From contig JAKEKT010000021.1 of the NCBI GenBank assembly GCA_021495925.1, forward strand, positions 62,001 to 126,000: a stretch of DNA of 64,000 nt. Direction: 5' to 3'. The DNA is from Diplodia intermedia (Eukaryota; Ascomycota; Dothideomycetes; Botryosphaeriales; Botryosphaeriaceae). Made by a program: the position numbers and the translations under genes. This document shows positions 44,327 through 54,873 of the stretch, one piece after another (position 1 is the stretch's first letter; each line of letters begins with the position of its first letter). A model generated the notes under the pieces. The model ran no database searches. It had not been told where the DNA came from and saw only the letters and a list, made by a program, of their open reading frames with translations.

Positions 44327-45636
44327 TGCACGAGGTGGGAATAAGGGTGGACAAGGGCAGATGGAAGCAGGCGAGTGAAAGATGAGGCCTTGATCTGAAG
44401 GGAAAGAGAAGAGTGATAAAGGTGCCGCTATTTATGGTCCGTGTGTCAAAACCAGACGGCTATTTCTCCGCAGAACCAAGCATGATTGCGGGGAAGCCGA
44501 ACCAATGACCCCAGATACCGCGCCCAATATCCGGGGTCACGGTGTCGGTAGAAAGTCTTGCCTACAATCTGCAAGCGATCCATCAACAAAGCCATGGTGA
44601 TAGGACGATGGTTGAAAGATCGTATGAGAATGACGACCTGCTTTGACTAATTAGCTCACTGCATCATTGGTGGCGGATGCCCACCGACAGAACTTTGCTG
44701 CATTAGGTGAATCGTATCATGAGCCAGTGTACTGTGGATGTTCTGCAGAGGAATGCCTAATGCATCGGGCAGGCCGCAGTAAGTTGATACATCATGACCC
44801 ACTTCTGTGTGTTACTTTCTTGATCAGGGAACAATCTTCAAGTCAAGCTTGCGAAGCAATACTGAGATGCAGGTAGCTCCATGCTTGGTTCCGAAGCTTG
44901 ATATGCGTTTGGTTCGCAAGCTCATGCAATGAACAGACCCACGGAGATATTGAATGCAGAAGTTAGTGCTGGGATCGGACATGGCGGTTGCTTAGGGGAT
45001 GTCACAGAAGTTTCACTGTGGCGTATCGAAGTGAACGGCTTCAGGGCTCAAGGTATCGCAGCTGGAAATGCTTGGATCCAGGGATGGGAGAAGGCGTACT
45101 TTTCAAGTACCTCTTGGCCACTTGAGCTTGACCAAAAGTCTTCTGCCCAAAGTGGTCCATCATTCTATTATTTACCGATGCAGAATTCAGGCGGCTATTT
45201 CCTGGGCCTGGAATCGAGAGAACGCGCGTCGGCTCAACTTTTGCGGTTGAACTTTAAGCCGTCTGGTGGTTACGGTCAGAGGTAGGTCGGTGTATGGATT
45301 AGCCGCGGTTGAGAGTTGGCCCGACAGCGTCTGTCCCCCTCAACACACAACACAATCTCAGCCTGACTATACACTGTGAAGCCAGTGAGCCATCAAAGGC
45401 AATGGCCATCTGCTTACAACATATACAGGCCAGGAACGAGAACACCAATGTTCGAAAACTCCCTACCTGAGCTTCGAGGACAACGCGCAATTGGCCCAGC
45501 CGACTATCCGACATACTTGACACGAAAAATTGACAGTATTGTCATGGTCATGGAAGATTCTGTGCGAAGAAGGCACTGGTCGCAAAGAAGAGTTGCCTGA
45601 TCCCTGGAGGTGCCTCAGGCTTGAATCCCACCACCA
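44327..45636. other. AT-richer intergenic region without a recognised gene
   Basis: The first 150 bp belong to the permease promoter. The rest has open frames up to about 118 codons with no recognisable similarity. No repeat besides the palindromic element that follows was found. Confidence 0.4.
44428..44438 (-). promoter_or_regulatory. Candidate TATA element of the second Dal5-like gene
   Basis: The minus strand reads ACCATAAATAGC about 105 bp before the start codon. Confidence 0.4.
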
Positions 45637-45822
45637 CCACATCGGTGACAAAAGAATTTGGCCACGCAGATACTGCATCATGTTCATGTAGGTAGTTGAA
45701 TCCAGTCTCCAGACGTAAATGAGAGTCTTAAATGCGTAACCATCTATCCAGATAATAGGTTCAACTACCTCTGTTCCCATCGATGAGGCTAATGGGCTTA
45801 GATTTGCTGTCATCTGCTGTGC
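45637..45822. repeat. Short palindromic element, copy E
   Basis: The core is 45689-45773 (TAGGTAGTTGAATCCAGTC ... ATAGGTTCAACTACCT). The outer arms begin CGGTGACAAAAGAATTTGG and end AAATGTGCTG-like GATTTGCTGTCATCTGCTGTG. Arms are about 75% complementary by eye. Confidence 0.75.
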
Positions 45823-46599
45823 CACCTCCACGCCTCAACTTCACCCTCTGCTGCTCTGTGGCCGAAATCACGACTTCCGCGCGCGGAACCATGCAGATTC
45901 CATGTTTTACCGCACAAGCCGCAGCCGTCTATTCGCTGGCCGCTCAAGCAAACATGTCGGTGCGTCGGTGCATCCGCATCCTTCGCCCAGGATCTGACAG
46001 CCTTGCACAGGGTTTTCACGCCTCTATCAACGCCTCAACCCATGGAAGCGAGACCAATATACACTATAGCAGGACAAATCAGTCGACTAAAAAGCGGCAA
46101 TGGTGATTGGGAAGAGCTTTGGTATATGACTGGGAGAATACTTCGGCCTTGCGGCTATGTACATGCATTGGCGTCGTACCGTGCTACCGACCATAGCAAG
46201 AGTGATATGGCCTGCATCTAGCCATGTTCGTGGCTATGTGCCAGCGAACCCATTAGTACTGAACCACTGCACCTCCCCGACGGTCCAACCAGTCATTGAA
46301 CAAGTAATTGGCCCCTATCTCATGGTTGGCCACAGTAGAAGCTGCCAGCCTTGACTCTGTGAGAATTGTTCAGTCAAGCCAGCATGCCGGGCCCGTGACT
46401 TCTACGTTCGCCATTTGTGAAGCGGCTCTCCGCCTTTCTTCCCACCTTCTTCTACCCTTTCTCACATTCTGCTTCTTCGGCCTGTCACGAAGATTCCATC
46501 ATTGGTTTCGCCATCTTTCGAATCCTCCGAGGCGAAGGAGGTCCTTTGCAAGCAGAGACTATCCAATCAATTGCTGATTTGCAGCAGAGGTCCAATAGG
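45823..46599. promoter_or_regulatory. Upstream flank of the low-complexity membrane protein gene
   Basis: This is mixed-composition DNA of about 780 bp before the ATG at 46600. The coding frame stays open upstream to 46417 but without another ATG. No regulatory motif stands out. Confidence 0.35.
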
Positions 46600-48514
46600 A
46601 TGTCGAGCGCATCGGCAACGCTTCTGTCGGCGCACGACTACACCCAGCCAGCGGGCGCGTTGACGACGGTGTTCTCAATGCCAAGCAGTTGCGCAAGCAT
46701 AAGAACAAGATATACCGACTTCTATTGCATGCCACCCAACTTCAGCAGTTATTGGAATGGCTCTGCCGGCTATTACTCTCCAGCCATCTGTCCGTCGGGT
46801 TATACCTCGGCATGCAGCCGTCCAACAAGCGTCAGTGAGGGAACTCCCTTCGGGCCTCCATTAGCCACGAGCGAGACGGCAATTGTCTGTTGCCCAACGT
46901 AAGCATGCCCTCCACCAGAGACGAACCCATCTGACCAAACCGTCCTCTCCCAGCGGCTACGAGTGTTGGGCCGACGTCGAAAGCTGGTGCGCCTCCTCCA
47001 GCTCGGAGACCTCGACCTACACGAACACCTACACAGACATCATCTACACAGAAGACGGAACACACACCTACACAGACCGCACAACCACCGACTTGGACAA
47101 GGTCACAGAAACAGTCACCTCCTACTACACCTACGCCTACCTCCCAGATGCCTACGCCATCCAAGTCCGCTGGCGCGCCGAGGACCTGCCCAATCTCCAA
47201 ACCCACCCGCTCACCCCCGGCGCAACCCCTTCGCCCCTCCCCGGCGCCACCTCCACCAACACCTCTTCGGCCGCCGCCCCTCCCACATCCACGGCGAACA
47301 GCGGCGGCGGCATGTCCACCAGCAGCAAAGTCGGCGTCGGGCTGGGCGTGCCCCTCAGCATCCTCGCCATCGCCGGCCTCTTCTCCTTCTTCTTCTTCTA
47401 CCTCCTCCGGCGGCGGCGGCGCCGCCGCCCCCGACGAAACCCCGACCTCCACCACGATGATCCGGGCAACTACGACCTGCCCGAGGTGCACTACACGTCG
47501 CTGCCGCACAACAAGGGCGGCGGCGGTCCGACGACGACGACGATGATGGCGCCCGGCTCCTCCCCGCCGCCGCCCACGTCGCAACAGCCCGAGTACATCC
47601 CTCCTCCACCACCTCTTCCTCTCCCTCTTCCTCAGTTCGGCGGCGGCGGCGGCAGCGGCGGTGGCATTCCGCTGAACACCTACAACAACAACAATAGCAC
47701 ACCACCACCAGCAACAACACACCCCCTCCATTCCCCCAGCAGTCCGGCGGCGACCTCCCCCACCGCCACCACCGCCACCCTCGACGCCGCCGCCGCGCTC
47801 TCACCCCCCTACCCCTTCCCCCCACCCCCAAGCCCCTACGACAACGCCACTGCCACCACCACCACCATCCACGAAGCCCCCGGCAACAACAGCTGGCGAG
47901 ACGCCGCCAAGCCGAGCAACGGGGGTGGTGGTGATGCCGGCCAACACCACCACCTCCTGGACGTGCCCGGCGGCGGCGTCGGCGGCGGCGGCGTCGGCGG
48001 TGGTGGCGGTGGTGGTGGCCGTGACAGCAGCGGCGGCAGTGCCGTGTGGTCGGAGGACATGACGACGACGACGACGACGATGGTGCCTGCCAGCGGTCGT
48101 GCCAGTACGCTGGCGTCGTCGGTGCAGCAGCCGCTTGGTGATGGTGGTGGTGGTACATCTACTACTACTACTACCTTTGCGCCGTTTCGGATGGGGTTGT
48201 TCGGGGAGGGGCCAGGTGGCAGCGAGGCGGGTGATGTTGTCCATCGCGGAGGTGGGTCGGAGCATGGTGGTAGTGTTGGTGGTAGTGTTGGTGGTGGTGG
48301 CGCGGGGGAGAAAAAAGATACGACCGGGTCTCCGCCGCCGCCGCCGCCGCCGCCGCACGGCGACGATGCGGATGAGATTGTGAGGCTGAGGCGGGAGGCG
48401 CGGAGGCTGCGGGAGCGGAGGCAACGGCTGACGGAGATGCAGCAGTTGGACGAGGAGGAGGAGAGGGTGACGGGGAGGTTGAGGGAGTTGGAGGAGAGGG
48501 GGGTGGTGTATTGA
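46600..48514 (+). CDS. Fungal single-pass membrane protein with low-complexity cytoplasmic tail
   Basis: I do not recognise a named family; the layout matches many uncharacterised fungal surface proteins. Exons 46600..46898 and 46954..48514 give 619 residues. The first ~225 residues are Ser/Thr/Tyr-rich with scattered cysteines (YCMPPNFSSYWNG, GYECWADVESWC), as in a small extracellular domain with stalk, ending in a Thr/Ser/Pro-rich linker. A membrane helix (about 226-251, VGVGLGVPLSILAIAGLF followed by FFFFYLL) is stopped by seven arginines, placing the tail inside the cell. The tail is Pro/Gly/Thr/Asn-rich, and the last ~55 residues (IVRLRREARRLRERRQRL ... LRELEERG) look like a coiled coil. 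No clear signal peptide precedes the ectodomain, so the single helix probably acts as the anchor, or an upstream exon is missing. A sensor or cell-wall function is only a guess. Confidence 0.75.
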
Positions 48515-48807
48515 AGAGGGGATGATGAGAAAAAGGGAATGGTATAGAAAAGGAGGAGGGAAGGACGGGCGAATTTCTTTTCTTTTTTTTTTTGCCTTGC
48601 TTTAGTGAGAACTTTCCGAGGCCTTTCTTTCCATGTATATACCAACCGCCAGTCTGCGCTGTGAGAATTAAACGCGTTATATCAAATTGGTGCTTATACT
48701 CACTCAATTCATGCAAACAAGACCAATCTTTCAAAGCCCGGAAATTTCTTTCTTTCATTCAGCTCTACCACAACCCTCATTTCGACCGACCCGACCGCCC
48801 AGTCCAC

Positions 48808-51703
48808 TCATGAAGCAGCACTCTCCAACAGCCCCGCCGCAACGGTGCTCCCCTCGCTCCTCAACACAACCCTCGACGGCGGCTCCAACGGCACCGCCTG
48901 CGTCAACTCGACCACGACGCGCGCCACGGCCCCGGGCTGCACGATCCTCGGCTTCTTCTTCGCGACCTCGCCGCTGGCCTTGTCCAGCACCGCCTCGAGC
49001 CGGCTCACGCGCGCCGGCACGTTCAGGCGGCCCTTGAGCACGTCCACGTACATCGGGGTGACGTGCTCAAACGCCAGGATCTTGGCCGTGAAGGACCGGA
49101 TGTTCTTGATCGGCGCCGTCGCGTGGCACACAATGTCGCCGAGGCGCAGGTGCTGCGGGTCGATCTCCGCCAGGTGCAGCGTGACGATCTGGCCCGCGAC
49201 GGCCCAGTCGGCCGGCTCGCCGGCGTTGTTGTCGACCTCGATGCCCTTGATGAAGGCCGTCTCGCCCGACGGCATCACGACGAGCTGGTCGCCGACCTGC
49301 AGGCTGCCCGAGTCCAGCCGCCCGGAGATGGACAACGGGTTCGTGACGCCGCCGCGGAAGATGTCGCCGATGGTGAGGCGGAGCGGCTTGTCGATGGCGC
49401 GTTTGCTGGGCTCCGAGGCCTCCAGTTCTTCGACGAGAGTGTGTCCGCTGTACCAGGAGGCGAGCTCCGTAGGTGCTGGCTTGACAATATTCTCACCGGT
49501 GAGGCCGGCACACGGGACGAAGGCAATGTTCTTGCTCTGGAATCCGGCTGTCGTGAGGAAGGCCGACATTTGTTGCGAGATCTCATCAAAGCGCTCTTTT
49601 GCCCATGAAATGGTGTCCATCTTGTTGACGGCGACAATGAGCCGCTGGACGCCAATGCTACGAGCAAGTAGTGCGTGCTCCTTGGTCTGCCCTCTTAGAC
49701 CAGATTCGAAACTGTTGGTGCTGGCATCAATAACGAGTACTGCGAAGTCTGCCTGGCTTGCTCCCGCGATCATGTTCGGCACAAAGTCCTTGTGGCCTGG
49801 CGCGTCGAGAATCGTGAACCGTGTCTTTTCAGTCTCGAAGGTGTTGGTTGCAATATCAACGGTAACACCGCGCGATCGTTCTTCTGACGTTTCGTCCATC
49901 ACCCAGGCCAAGGCGAACGAGGACTTGCCGATATTTTGAGCCTCTTTCCGCAGCTTGTCCACAGAGCGTTGGTCAATGACCTTGAGGTCATACAGCAAAC
50001 GGCCCATGAGAGTACTCTTTCCATGGTCGACGTGACCTAAAGTATTGCTTCAGTCAGCTCTGTCTACCACATACACCATGCTATAGCTGACAGTGACGAA
50101 TCAAAACTTCACTTACCGATGACAACGAAGTTTGCCGATCTCTTCAGATTCGACTTCTCGTACTCTTCAAGGACATTCAAGTTTTTGCTCTTCACGCGCG
50201 GAGCCTCGTCGATTTTGATTCCCTCCACACCTTCAGCAAGGCCGGCGGTCTCGACCTTGGCCTTGGAATCCTTTGCTTGAGTTTGCTTCTTATTCGCACC
50301 TGGTCACATTAGTCGCCGGTTGGGTCCAGGATTATGCGCGGATCGCACCTTTCGTCTGCGCGTTCAAGACGACATCATCTGGGCTCGGACCTGCGAAGGG
50401 TTTGGCTTTAGCATACTCCGGGTAGCATGTATACGGCAACGGAAACATGGCATTATCGAGCTGTCCTCCAGGCCGGGGTCCAAACATAGAGCTGGCAAAG
50501 GTGGACGGGGCGCCCAAAACTTCCTCGAGTTTGACCCTTTTGGCGGCAGGCTGTTCCTCTGGCTCTGGCTGAGGTTCCGGTTCGCTGACCGGCTGCTCGC
50601 GGACTGGACTGGGGCTTTTCTTCCTCCGAATGGGATACGTCCGGGGCGTTGTTTGCGTTTTGGCTTCCTCCACGTTTGTCTTCTCCGTGAGTACGCTGGA
50701 TCCGGAGGGCTCACCCTTGGGCGGTACCTCGGTCTTTGTCTTGAGCCTGTCCAAGAGTGCGATGGCCTTATCCGAAGCCGGCTCTCCCACATCGCCAGTC
50801 GATCCAAGTGTACTCGCTTTGGCCTCCTCTTGCTTCTTCTTCCGGGCAGCAGCTAAGGCAGCTAGCTTCGAAGGCTTGGACGAACCACCAAGCAAGTAAC
50901 CACGCGGAGCGGTATAAGCCTGCGAGAGCCTCCCACGGCGGTGCGCGGGAACATTGAGCCAAGGGGTGTCGGCAAAGAACTCGGCAGAAGTGTGACCGGA
51001 GCGCATGGTCGGAAGGAACATGGGAAGCGGGAAGGCCACGGAGGGGTCTGTTTTGCGTAATCTCTCAGATGATATCCTCGCAAAGGTATGGAGTAGTGCC
51101 TGGCCTTACATGGTGCGTGTGTCCAAAATATTTACATGAAGGCCGTTGGAGAACAGCTCTGGGCGGGAAGATGGGCAGGGTAGAGAGATGTACTCACCAG
51201 CTGCTTTCTTCGGCTGTGGTTTTGCGGACGCGGCTCCTGCTGCCTGATCGAAACGCGAGGGCTGCTTGGGCTTTTTGGGTTGCGCAGGCTTGTGGGCGTC
51301 TATGCGCGCGTCAGACCAGAGCGGCCGAAGATGGACTTGAGAAGCTCACTCTTCAGATACGTGACGGACTTGGCGATGTCGTAGTAGTAGTTCCACAGAG
51401 CCTCCTCTATCTGCTTGTTTGACACGCTAGAGAAGTCAGAGCCCAGCTCTTCTCTAACCTTTATGGTACCCTGGCGCAATTGTTCTGGTGGGCGGTGGAT
51501 CAGTCGGGGCGCAGCGCAGACAGGGAGCGGTTGCGCAAACCTTTGTCGTCCTCGGTCAACTCTGCGAGAGTCGAAGGTCAGCACGGGCCGACCAGATTCT
51601 GAATGTAGTATGCCAGCAAACCTTCTTCGCCTTCGTCGTAATCCTCTTCGCCGTAGACGTCCTCGTCGTCATAGGCAATGTCCTTGACTCTGCGGTGAGA
51701 CAT
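48808..51703 (-). CDS. HBS1: Ribosome rescue GTPase Hbs1 (eRF3/EF-1alpha family)
   Basis: With Dom34/Pelota it binds stalled or empty ribosomes and splits them in no-go and non-stop mRNA decay. Seven exons (51703..51622, 51561..51541, 51484..51350, 51299..51198, 51047..50349, 50299..50117, 50036..48808) sum to 816 residues. Exon 2 has only 21 bp. The N-terminal Hbs1 domain is clear: MSHRRVKDIAYDDEDVYGEE, LTEDDKEQLRQGT and VREELGSDFSSVSNKQIEEA, WNYYYDIAKSVTYLK. A long disordered linker with basic and acidic patches follows. The GTPase domain starts with GHVDHGKST (408-416); the other boxes are DETSEERSRGVT, DAPGHKDF and NKMD. EF-Tu-like barrels with GDIFRGG, SGRLDSGSLQVGDQ and the C-terminal VLRSEGSTVAAGLL end it. 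The linker and the DE-TSEERSRG switch region separate it from eRF3 and EF-1alpha. Confidence 0.96.
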
Positions 51704-52083
51704 GGTGGCGGCTGTTTTGGCAGTCAAGTCGCGCGGGGAGTGATTCGAGGCCAGTGGGGTCGCGAACGATGTGCTATAGGAGGTCGGTGTCTCGCGGTTG
51801 AGAGTCGAGTAGCGCGGGGCGTGGGCTTGGAAAGGTACGAGTGGTGGGGCGCAGTCATCGTCATCGCAATCATTCGCTTAGCCCATCTTATCGATAAGCA
51901 TCCAGCTCGCATTCTTAAAACCACAGCTTTGATTCGCTCATCCTTGCGATAGCTGGATAGCCTATTCGATACCCTGTTGATTATCTTCTGCGCTGTCCAG
52001 ACGGATGGCTGCGCGGTTGCTACTTGCCTACCAGCAGTAGAAACCGAAAAGGCCGACCTGGCTTCTCCACAATGGGAAACGAC
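51704..52083. promoter_or_regulatory. Upstream flank of HBS1
   Basis: This is GC-rich next to the gene and AT-richer beyond 51.85 kb. It must hold the HBS1 promoter. No clear TATA box or gene was seen. Confidence 0.4.
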
Positions 52084-52183
52084 ATTGAAATGAATAACAG
52101 CAAATTCGAGCCTTGAATGCGGGCAATCGCGTCCGGATATTGTATTCAACTGCATCCGTGAGGAAATGATTTGTCACTCGCTA
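52084..52183. repeat. Short palindromic element, copy F (left side eroded)
   Basis: The right half is well preserved (CGTCCGGATATTGTATTC then AACTGCATCCGTGAGG and ATTTGTCACTCGCT). The left half is reduced to AACAGCAAATTCGAGCC-like sequence. Confidence 0.6.
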
Positions 52184-53205
52184 CAAGCATGCGAGTCTCG
52201 GATCAAATAAATCATATCGAAAAGGAAACGACAGCAGAAATCCCAAGTCAAATCAGAAATTAAGAGCGAGACAAATTTGCGAAGAGCAGAGGTTGTGGAG
52301 CAGGAAGCGGCTTCAAACTTCCATGACAGCCTGACAATCGAGACCGCTCTGGGGCGACGTCTGCCAGCCGGGGCACGCTACGGTGGTATTCTTGCTCAAG
52401 CTATACTGCTCCTCGGTCTTACTACCACGCTCCTCAGCATGCAGGGTGTCATCAAAACTGCCACCAGGCACGCACAATAATGACGATGTCACGGTCGCTA
52501 GGCGTGTACATCTTCCGAAAGAGGCAACGTGCGGCGCAGGGCGGTGGGCATGACGGCGATGATCTCTGCGCGGCGCGACTCCAAGTGGTCATGCGGCAAG
52601 CCACGTGCGTCCATGTAGCAGAGTCTGGTTCGGCTCTTCTTGCCCGCGCCGCTCGGGCAGAAAGGAATCCTTTCGCCGCTCGCCTTTTGCGCCGGTCCCC
52701 CGCGTGGCGTTGCCAGGGCCCAAGTTTCGGGTCGGTCAAGTGACCTTGTCCCATTGCCCGAAGGGTACATCAACGCTTGCCTCTTTAGGGTTTGTAGAGC
52801 TGCTGCAACAGCAGTGCCACAGCCGGCGGGAATAAACGATAGTAGAGGTTCCGTCCCCACGGGTGCCCGTCGTACACAGCAACATCTTTTCGGTGAGGTC
52901 ACAGAGGGAGGAAAAGGGCTGGCTGTTTTATATCCGCTGAAAGCAAGCCGAAACTGATTGGAGCAAACGGCATCGGAGATCCCCTCGCAAGATACGAGCG
53001 GCCCGCTGCGCGCGCATCAGGAGTGCGAGCCGCTCCCGCTTGGAGGCCTTGGCCTTTGCAAACGCCGGTGCGAAGTCTTACGTTCATCAACTCAACGTCA
53101 AAAGAAAGCCCTGGCCTACTCTAGTGAGCTTGATGATAACCGTGCGTTCTTATTCTAGGTTCCACTATGTTGATATCTGATCTTCCTAAAGCTGAAGTCA
53201 TTCCG
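52184..53205. other. Intergenic kilobase without a recognised gene
   Basis: Open frames on both strands up to 134 codons overlap and lack similarity. It is AT-rich near 52.2 kb and GC-rich from 52.5 to 53.1 kb. The right end is the 3' flank of the Gfd2-like gene. Confidence 0.4.
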
Positions 53206-54693
53206 CTAAGGCTTGCTATCCTTAGGCTTGTTATCCTTAGCAGGTCTTTCCTTGGGCCTTGATTGCTTCGAGAGTTGAATACGTTCCCTAATCACTGTAC
53301 GCTTCTTCAATCTTAATGTGGCGGGATCCAACTTTTTCTTTCCTTTCCCTTCAGCCTGTGTGGGTTGGTCTACCGCCACTTCTGTTCGCTCCATTTGTTC
53401 CTTGACCTCTTCACTTTGACTTCGCAGCGCTTGTTTTGCTTCTCTCAACTTTTGGGCCTTTTGTTTTTCGACCTCTTCACTTGGACTTCGCAGCCCTTGT
53501 TCTGCTTCTCTCACCTCTTGGGCCTTTTGTTTCTTGATCGCTTGCTTCTCTTCTTGAATTCGTATCTTCTCCGCTCGCACTTGGCGAGCAATTGCCATGC
53601 TAGTAGGTTCTGGGAACACCGAGCCATACAAGGCCAAGAAGAGCGCCGATTGCATAGTCCAATTCGCATCGTTACCGCCATTGTGGAGGTATTCGGGCTT
53701 CTCCCCAATGGCATTGAGAAGTGTCTGCAGACCATTGGGTAGTGCGAGAGCTACAGCGAGCTTCTGAGTGTCAACAAGGCCGACGAGCCGAGGCATCTGG
53801 GCTAGAGGGAAACCAAGCTGGCTCATCCATTTAAGGTCTCCACCCACCTCATGGCCAACCAGAACGATATCACGAAGAGGTTCCTTGCCGGGCGACGCTG
53901 CAATGCTCTCATCTTTAATACTGAAATTGTCCCTGAAAATGCTCCTCATTTGGGACAAGGGCACGTGCCTGCTTCGGCCAAATTGGAACTTGTCGGGGCA
54001 GCCCTTGACGAATCTTTTATTGATGAGGTGCTTGTGTTCCTCGATGATATAGTGTTTAGTGTGGATCCTGTTGGTCCAGTCGGAAGCAGTAGCGGGAGGA
54101 GAAAGCAATGTGCGTGAGTCAAGGGTGGCAATCCCAACTTCGGTGACCTTGCTCGTTGCCCTTTCGTACGCTTCGACATCGATGGCGACGAAGATTGGCT
54201 CGAGAACTGGGGTGGATTCAGACTGTGCATCTGTCTGGTCGTGGAGTCCAAGATATTGGCGTAGAAGAGCAAGTGTGGCCGGGGATGGTCTCTTTGTGGG
54301 ACGTTGCAGCGGAACAGCCGAGTCTGGAGTTCCCTCCGCTGCCGTTGGTGAAGACGGCATCTCGGGTGAGCCAGCAGAGGGATGCTGGGCCGACGGGCTG
54401 TCTCCTGCCTGACTTGAATCAGGCTCGCGCGTCACCGATGCCAAGCCGCGTGCAGAGTGGTGAAAGCCGATCGTGAGTGGATTTCGCATCCAGAAGCCAA
54501 TGGTGGGGCGCGGTGTTTTGGTCGGCATGGGCTTGGACGCCACGACACGGTGGAGATGTAGACGGTGCGTGAGGAGCATAGTGCCGCATCGCCACGCCGA
54601 ACAGGAAGGCGTGCCCGTGGAATTCTCAGATGCAGAAAGCACGCGTCGGGGAAAATCACGGGTCGGAAAAACAGCCGGAGCTCTTCTTGGCAC
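53206..54693 (-). CDS. Gfd2/YDR514C-type protein with DEDD nuclease fold
   Basis: This belongs to the fungal family whose C-terminal domain is named after yeast Gfd2 and Ydr514c, which has an RNase H/DEDD exonuclease fold; the cellular substrate is not established. It is a single exon of 495 residues. From residue ~168 the fold is visible: FVAIDVEAYE (D172, E174), TEVGIATLDSRTL, HYIIEEHKHLINKRFV, LVGHEVGGDLKWM (D286), VDTQKLAVAL and HNGGNDANWT (H337, D342). All four DEDDh acidic/histidine positions are therefore present. The C-terminal tail is highly charged and contains a 22-residue tandem duplication (KQKAQEVREAEQGLRS / KQKAQKLREAKQALRS). The frame offers two starts: ATG 54693, only a few bases from a palindromic repeat copy, or M39 at 54579, which begins a basic, acid-free stretch resembling a mitochondrial presequence. 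I cannot decide between them. Confidence 0.82.
   Translation of the reverse strand: MPRRAPAVFPTRDFPRRVLSASENSTGTPSCSAWRCGTMLLTHRLHLHRVVASKPMPTKTPRPTIGFWMRNPLTIGFHHSARGLASVTREPDSSQAGDSPSAQHPSAGSPEMPSSPTAAEGTPDSAVPLQRPTKRPSPATLALLRQYLGLHDQTDAQSESTPVLEPIFVAIDVEAYERATSKVTEVGIATLDSRTLLSPPATASDWTNRIHTKHYIIEEHKHLINKRFVKGCPDKFQFGRSRHVPLSQMRSIFRDNFSIKDESIAASPGKEPLRDIVLVGHEVGGDLKWMSQLGFPLAQMPRLVGLVDTQKLAVALALPNGLQTLLNAIGEKPEYLHNGGNDANWTMQSALFLALYGSVFPEPTSMAIARQVRAEKIRIQEEKQAIKKQKAQEVREAEQGLRSPSEEVEKQKAQKLREAKQALRSQSEEVKEQMERTEVAVDQPTQAEGKGKKKLDPATLRLKKRTVIRERIQLSKQSRPKERPAKDNKPKDSKP
53404..53535. repeat. 66-bp tandem duplication inside the Gfd2-like gene
   Basis: Two in-frame 66-bp units (53404-53469 and 53470-53535) differ at about nine positions and encode two 22-residue charged helical repeats. 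Confidence 0.9.
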
Positions 54694-54694
54694 G

Positions 54695-54873
54695 GGCGGT
54701 GGGTGACGACAAAGAACTACCTGAGTCCACGCGCATCTGCCTCACAGAGATGCCCGTTGTTGTTGAATCTAGCGTCTGGACGCAGTTGGGCGCATTTGAG
54801 ACTCGCATCCGCGTCTGCCGGTTGGATTCAACTGCCCATGGAGAAAGTCGGTCTTTCATTTTTCACCTGCTGT
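54695..54873. repeat. Short palindromic element, copy G, at the 5' end of the Gfd2-like gene
   Basis: The left end is GGTGGGTGACGACAAAG, the right end TTTTTCACCTGCTGTTG. The core 54758-54841 runs from GTTGTTGAATCTAGCGTC to GGTTGGATTCAACTGCCC. It begins within two bases of the longest possible start codon of the neighbouring gene, so it must lie in its leader or promoter. Confidence 0.78.
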
